From Leidyana gryllorum EB-2025a (Eukaryota; Apicomplexa), in assembly GCA_048772705.1 (NCBI GenBank), contig JBLWGC010000230.1, positions 248,001 to 312,000 on the forward strand: DNA of 64,000 nucleotides, given 5' to 3'. The translations under genes were made by a program, and so were the position numbers. Below, in pieces: positions 61,884 through 64,000 of the stretch. The notes under the pieces were generated by a model. It was not told where the DNA came from. It ran no database searches and saw nothing but the letters and a program-made list of their open reading frames with translations. Within the stretch, counting starts at the first letter, position 1. Every line of letters begins with the position of its first letter.

Positions 61884-64000
61884 CTAACCTGTGGGTTCCT
61901 CGACTGCTGCTGGCGGAGGAGGAGGAGCGGGAGGAGCTGCTGCTGCGCCCGCGGCCGCGGCCGCTGCTGTCCCAGCCGCTTCCTGTTCGACCAGAGCGTG
62001 AGTGCCGCTGGCAGCTGCACGTCGAGGTCGTCGGGGCCGAGCAGCCACCTCCACCTCTTCATCACTCTCTTCCTCCGAGTCGGATGAGTCCGATGGTGTG
62101 TCTGAGGATTCGCCTTCGTCCTCCAAACGGCCTGCTGCTCCCCGCAATCTGTCCCGTGGTGAGCTCACATTGGCATCCGGATATGCGCGCTTGATGTACC
62201 TCGCGATCGCGTCACGGAAGTTACGGATCCTAACGTGCGTGAATTCGTGTACGAATTTCGCCATCCGCTCCAGTACCACTTGCCTCGTGCACCCAACCAT
62301 GAGGCATCCCATAACGTGATCGGCGATTTGCTGTCGCGCAGCGTATGCGTAAAACCAGCTCGCGTGACGGTACATTAGCAGCAGCAGCAACTTGTTGAGA
62401 ATCGATATTACGAGGTCATCCAGAGTCCGCTCGTTCCCATCCCAGTCCGCTACCAATGGTTCGAATTCCGGTGCTCCCAACTGAGCCAGAACGGAGTGCT
62501 CAACCGGAGACATGGGGATCGTTGGAAAAGCAGTTATATACCCGATGCTCTGATTGCGACCCTCCCGTACGATAGCGCTCCGAACCACGAGTGGGCGGAT
62601 CACACGTTGATACTCACTGGTCTTTAGTGTGAAAATTTCTGTCATCTCTGACATGATCGATATCAGCGCTGCTTCGTGTACCGGATCGTATCCAGTGACC
62701 GGTAAAGTCAGCAAATCCCGTTGAATCCGTCGCGAGCTGAGCGCTGCCACTCGTGTGCGCTTTCGTTCCCTTGGTGCTGCAGAAGGCGATGGACTACGTT
62801 GACGGGTGCGTCTTGACGAAGATGGTCCAGGATTGTTGTCCAAAAGTTCGGGGAGGTCATCGTCCACAACTTGGCGGGTCCGCCGGGAAGGTCCAGGGGT
62901 ATCGTCCGAAGGATCATGTAGAGCACTGGGGTGGATATTGCGGGCCATTCGTGAAGATCGTGGGGTGTTTTCTAAAAGCTCTGGAAGCTGATCGTCTCGT
63001 TCACTCTGGCGATGTCTTCGAGAAGGTGCGGGCACATTGTCCAGCAGAGGCGGTAGGTCGGGGTCCACCTCGCCAGCCGCCGCTGGCGTGGGCACCGAGT
63101 TCCGTTCAGCGCTCGCAGCAAACGCACTGCTGCTCGCCTGACCCCTGCGTGGGCGGGGCTCCCTCTCGATGGGAGTGACTCCTTCCGCCGGTCGGGCCCG
63201 CTTTGCCGACGAAACTCCTCTTGCGGGATATCCACCACGAGCAGCCGCTTGCACGCCTCTCGTCGCGGTCTGTCCGCCTTTCGGAGCGGGGCCACTTCGG
63301 GACGATTGACCCCCTCTACGCGGGGCAGGAGTGACTTCGATACCTGAACGACCTCGTTGTGAAGGGGTGGCTAAGCTGCTGGAACTCGGGCCCGGGGCTG
63401 ATGAGGGATCGTCATCCTCATCTTCACGTCTGGAAGGCTTGATGAGTTGGGGTTCGGCCTGCAGAATCCCAGTGGGAGGCGGAAAAGAGATTTCAGGAGC
63501 TCGGGGGTAAAGCCAAAGCTCTTCTTCGGTGGGTAATCGAATACGAATTTGAAGGTCGTCTGCTCCAAAATTGCTGTGGTCGATGCACTCGGGAAAGGGG
63601 TGCGACGCAGCCAATTCTGTCAAATCCACCCTTGGAGTTGACATTAACGCCGGAGGTGGTGCAATGGCCTTACCCAATTCCCGAAGGAATATTTTGTACC
63701 CGTTCCGCCCCCACATCATAGACATCACCCGCACGGGCAACTTCCTCCGAGCATCGCGGGACTGTCGCATCACAAACTCGTAGTATTTCTGCCTGAAAGC
63801 TTTCACCACGTCTGATAGCCGATTCCGGTGGTTGGGTTCGATACGGGGCAGATGGGCCACATAAGTATTCATCATATGATCCGTCTCCTTGAGGTCTGGT
63901 TGCCACTGCAAACCTTGAAATAGTGGACACTCCTCCAAATTGCATTGCCCATCGCAGCGGTGCCACGGACTCGTCCACGTTCTGGAAACCAGCTGAGGAT
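61884..64000 (-). CDS. Unrecognised protein with LPxLL-type repeats (5' part beyond window end)
   Basis: The frame is open to the window edge, so the N-terminus is missing. Regions in order: a folded-looking part (HMMNTYVAHLPRIEPNHRNR; LPVRVMSMMWGRNGYKIFL); a linker with RG-rich segments (TRGVQAAARGGYPARG); repeated blocks DLPPLLDNVPAPSRR, QLPELLENTPRSSR and DLPELLDNNPGPSSSRR; a second folded part of about 230 residues (ALISIMSEMTEIFTLKTSEY; DLVISILNKLLLLLMYRHASW); then acidic Ser/Glu and Ala/Pro-rich tails. The basic, RG-rich linker suggests a nuclear or nucleic-acid-associated protein. No known domain was identified. Confidence 0.7.
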   Translation of the reverse strand, partial: PQLVSRTWTSPWHRCDGQCNLEECPLFQGLQWQPDLKETDHMMNTYVAHLPRIEPNHRNRLSDVVKAFRQKYYEFVMRQSRDARRKLPVRVMSMMWGRNGYKIFLRELGKAIAPPPALMSTPRVDLTELAASHPFPECIDHSNFGADDLQIRIRLPTEEELWLYPRAPEISFPPPTGILQAEPQLIKPSRREDEDDDPSSAPGPSSSSLATPSQRGRSGIEVTPAPRRGGQSSRSGPAPKGGQTATRGVQAAARGGYPARGVSSAKRARPAEGVTPIEREPRPRRGQASSSAFAASAERNSVPTPAAAGEVDPDLPPLLDNVPAPSRRHRQSERDDQLPELLENTPRSSRMARNIHPSALHDPSDDTPGPSRRTRQVVDDDLPELLDNNPGPSSSRRTRQRSPSPSAAPRERKRTRVAALSSRRIQRDLLTLPVTGYDPVHEAALISIMSEMTEIFTLKTSEYQRVIRPLVVRSAIVREGRNQSIGYITAFPTIPMSPVEHSVLAQLGAPEFEPLVADWDGNERTLDDLVISILNKLLLLLMYRHASWFYAYAARQQIADHVMGCLMVGCTRQVVLERMAKFVHEFTHVRIRNFRDAIARYIKRAYPDANVSSPRDRLRGAAGRLEDEGESSDTPSDSSDSEEESDEEVEVAARPRRPRRAAASGTHALVEQEAAGTAAAAAAGAAAAPPAPPPPPAAVEEPTG

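Overview
The window is nuclear DNA of a protist with a very compact genome. Genes are broken by many short GT-AG introns (mostly about 36-75 nt, a few 150-280 nt), and several neighbouring genes lie 1-60 nt apart. The gene set fits an alveolate, and I think a perkinsid (Perkinsus-like) is most likely: a CDPK, a formin with a PTEN-C2 module as in apicomplexan formin-2, and a family of integrin-beta-like vWA surface proteins. This placement is inference from gene content; no rRNA or organelle marker is present. No tRNA, rRNA, transposon, CRISPR array or bacterial operon signal was seen.

Layout. 1-7.6 kb (-): multidomain acetyl-CoA carboxylase, cut by the window start. 7.7-9.9 kb (-): UTP14. 10.5-13.0 kb (+): ESRP/hnRNP-F-like three-qRRM RNA-binding protein. 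13.3-19.9 kb (+): a very large unrecognised protein. 20.3-30.9 kb (-): a tandem cluster of three secreted or membrane vWA/integrin-beta-like proteins, including a 2232-residue protein with four vWA copies and three repeat arrays. 31.2-38.6 kb (-): SWC5/CFDP1, a PTEN-like pseudophosphatase-C2-FH2 formin, and a small polyserine-tailed protein. 38.65-42.7 kb (+): SEC22 and FCP1. 42.7-48.1 kb (-): VID27, a calcium-dependent protein kinase and ribulose-phosphate 3-epimerase. 48.1-52.9 kb (+): a small protein resembling a giant-virus-associated family, a hypothetical protein and ataxin-2. 53.0-57.6 kb (-): GPN1, NOP9 and an unrecognised membrane protein. 57.85-59.3 kb (+): a fourth vWA protein with a Thr-rich tail. 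59.7-61.1 kb (+): CNDP2-type dipeptidase. 61.2-61.7 kb (-): a secreted protein with two tandem six-cysteine modules. 61.9-64.0 kb (-): an unrecognised protein cut by the window end.

Most genes are housekeeping: lipid and pentose metabolism, ribosome biogenesis (UTP14, NOP9), Pol II biology (FCP1, GPN1), RNA regulation (ESRP-like, ataxin-2), trafficking (SEC22, VID27) and actin (formin). The lineage-specific content is the vWA family, the W-rich and Cys-module secreted proteins and the two large unknowns. Many start sites and intron ends below were deduced by joining frames at GT/AG sites and matching remembered family sequence. No transcript or database evidence was available.
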